Source of the DNA: Planctomycetota bacterium
Lineage (GTDB): Bacteria; Planctomycetota; Planctomycetia; Pirellulales; Lacipirellulaceae
Assembly (NCBI GenBank): GCA_013151315.1
Contig: JAADIN010000135.1
Span: forward strand, 1 to 7,372
DNA length: 7,372 nucleotides
Direction of reading: 5' to 3'
The position numbers and the translations under genes are program-made. How positions within the stretch are numbered: the first letter of the stretch is position 1; each line of letters opens with the position of its first letter. Below the pieces are notes generated by a model, which saw only the letters and a program-made list of their open reading frames with translations, had not been told where the DNA came from and searched no databases. Shown here piece by piece: positions 6,584 through 7,372 of the stretch.

Positions 6584-7366
6584 CTAAATCGTCATGCAGG
6601 TATAGCCGCCGTCGACGTAGACTTCGGCACCCGTAATAAAACTTCCTGCCTTGGGCGAGAGCAAGAGTAAGGTGGTGCCGACGAGCTCTTCGGGCGAGCC
6701 GAATCGGTCCATCGGCGTGTGCCGCATGATGTCGGTCACGCGCTCGGGGCTGAGAATTTTTCGGTTTTGCTCGGCAGGGAAAAAACCGGGGCAGAGGCAA
6801 TTCACGCGGACGTTTTGCGTCGCAAATTCGCGAGCCAAGTTTTTTGTCAGATTCAAGACCGCAGCCTTCGATGCGGCATACGTAAAGACTTTCGACAGCG
6901 GCAAGAAGCTTGTTACGCTGCCGATGTTGAGAATCGAGCCGCCGCCGTTTTCGATCATGTGAGGGACGAACACTTGGCAGGCAATTTGAGTGCTGCCCAG
7001 GTTGGTCTTAATAATGTTATCAAATTCGTCGTCGGTGATTTCTAAAAACGGAGTCGCCGAGTTGACGCCCGAGCCGTTGATCAGCACGTCGACTTTGCCC
7101 TGCTGTTGGAGGACCGTATCGCGAAGCTGCTCGACCGACTTACGCGAGGTCGCGTCCACCGCAACAAACGAGGCCTTGCCGCCCAGTTTTTCGATCGCCG
7201 CGACCCGCTCTTGGCCGCGTTCTTCATTGCGGCCGGCCACGACCACATGGGCACCTGCTTGGGCGAGGCCTTCGCACAGCGCGCCGCCCAGCACCCCGGT
7301 GCCGCCAACGACGACGGCAACTTGGCCATCGAAACCGAAAAGTTTTTTGAGATAATCAGTGGTCAT
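6584..7366 (-). CDS. SDR-family NAD(P)-dependent oxidoreductase, possibly acting on a sugar acid
   Basis: This is a classical short-chain dehydrogenase/reductase of 260 residues with a complete Rossmann fold. The glycine-rich loop GGTGVLG is at 21-27, the NGSG variant of the usual NAG motif at 97-100, and the catalytic tetrad is Asn122, Ser150, Tyr163 and Lys167 (YAASK). The CPG segment at 192-194 and the closing FITGAEVYVDGGY are standard. An Arg at position 46 after the second strand (AGRN) would fit NADP(H), but this is a weak guide. The GGTGVLG loop resembles SDR D-mannonate/fructuronate oxidoreductases and gluconate 5-dehydrogenases, so a sugar or sugar-acid substrate is plausible; the substrate is not determined. 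The ATG at 7366 begins MTTDYLKKLFGFDGQVAVV, a normal SDR start. Its upstream region lies outside the window, so its operon partners are unknown. It stops 160 bases before zwf on the same strand. Confidence 0.88.
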   Translation of the reverse strand: MTTDYLKKLFGFDGQVAVVVGGTGVLGGALCEGLAQAGAHVVVAGRNEERGQERVAAIEKLGGKASFVAVDATSRKSVEQLRDTVLQQQGKVDVLINGSGVNSATPFLEITDDEFDNIIKTNLGSTQIACQVFVPHMIENGGGSILNIGSVTSFLPLSKVFTYAASKAAVLNLTKNLAREFATQNVRVNCLCPGFFPAEQNRKILSPERVTDIMRHTPMDRFGSPEELVGTTLLLLSPKAGSFITGAEVYVDGGYTCMTI

Positions 7367-7372
7367 GGTTTG

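Overview
The window reads as an ordinary stretch of bacterial chromosome with moderately high GC. It carries housekeeping and central-metabolism genes separated by several repeat-rich gaps. I infer a planctomycete, probably Pirellula-like. The reasons are the N-terminally extended RsmA, the long N-terminal region ahead of the phosphatidylserine decarboxylase domain, the weak Shine-Dalgarno sites on most genes, and the style of the intergenic inverted repeats. No rRNA or marker protein proves this; it is inference from family resemblance.

Layout: a 134-base leader with a short tandem repeat and a strong ribosome binding site precedes dapA, the only plus-strand gene (lysine and diaminopimelate synthesis). 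dapA converges on a minus-strand series, and the gap between them holds a 121-base element with perfect 28-base inverted arms. Reading in their own direction (right to left), the minus-strand genes are: an SDR-family oxidoreductase at the right edge, zwf (glucose-6-phosphate dehydrogenase), psd (phosphatidylserine decarboxylase, broken by two frameshifts as read), pssA (phosphatidylserine synthase), ribE (riboflavin synthase) and rsmA (16S rRNA dimethyltransferase). The pssA-ribE-rsmA gaps are short (49 and 21 bases), which suggests co-transcription. The psd-pssA gap (213 bases) holds a nested palindromic repeat, and the SDR-zwf gap (160 bases) holds a 12-base inverted repeat.

Function: pssA and psd are consecutive steps to phosphatidylethanolamine (CDP-diacylglycerol to phosphatidylserine to phosphatidylethanolamine), and their adjacency supports both calls. 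zwf feeds the oxidative pentose phosphate pathway and supplies NADPH. ribE completes riboflavin synthesis. rsmA acts in small-subunit ribosome maturation.

I see no undescribed multi-gene system here. The points most worth checking are the two same-direction single-base frameshifts in psd, the three different inverted-repeat elements between genes, and the recurring TTAGG/CTAGG-type words at gene junctions.
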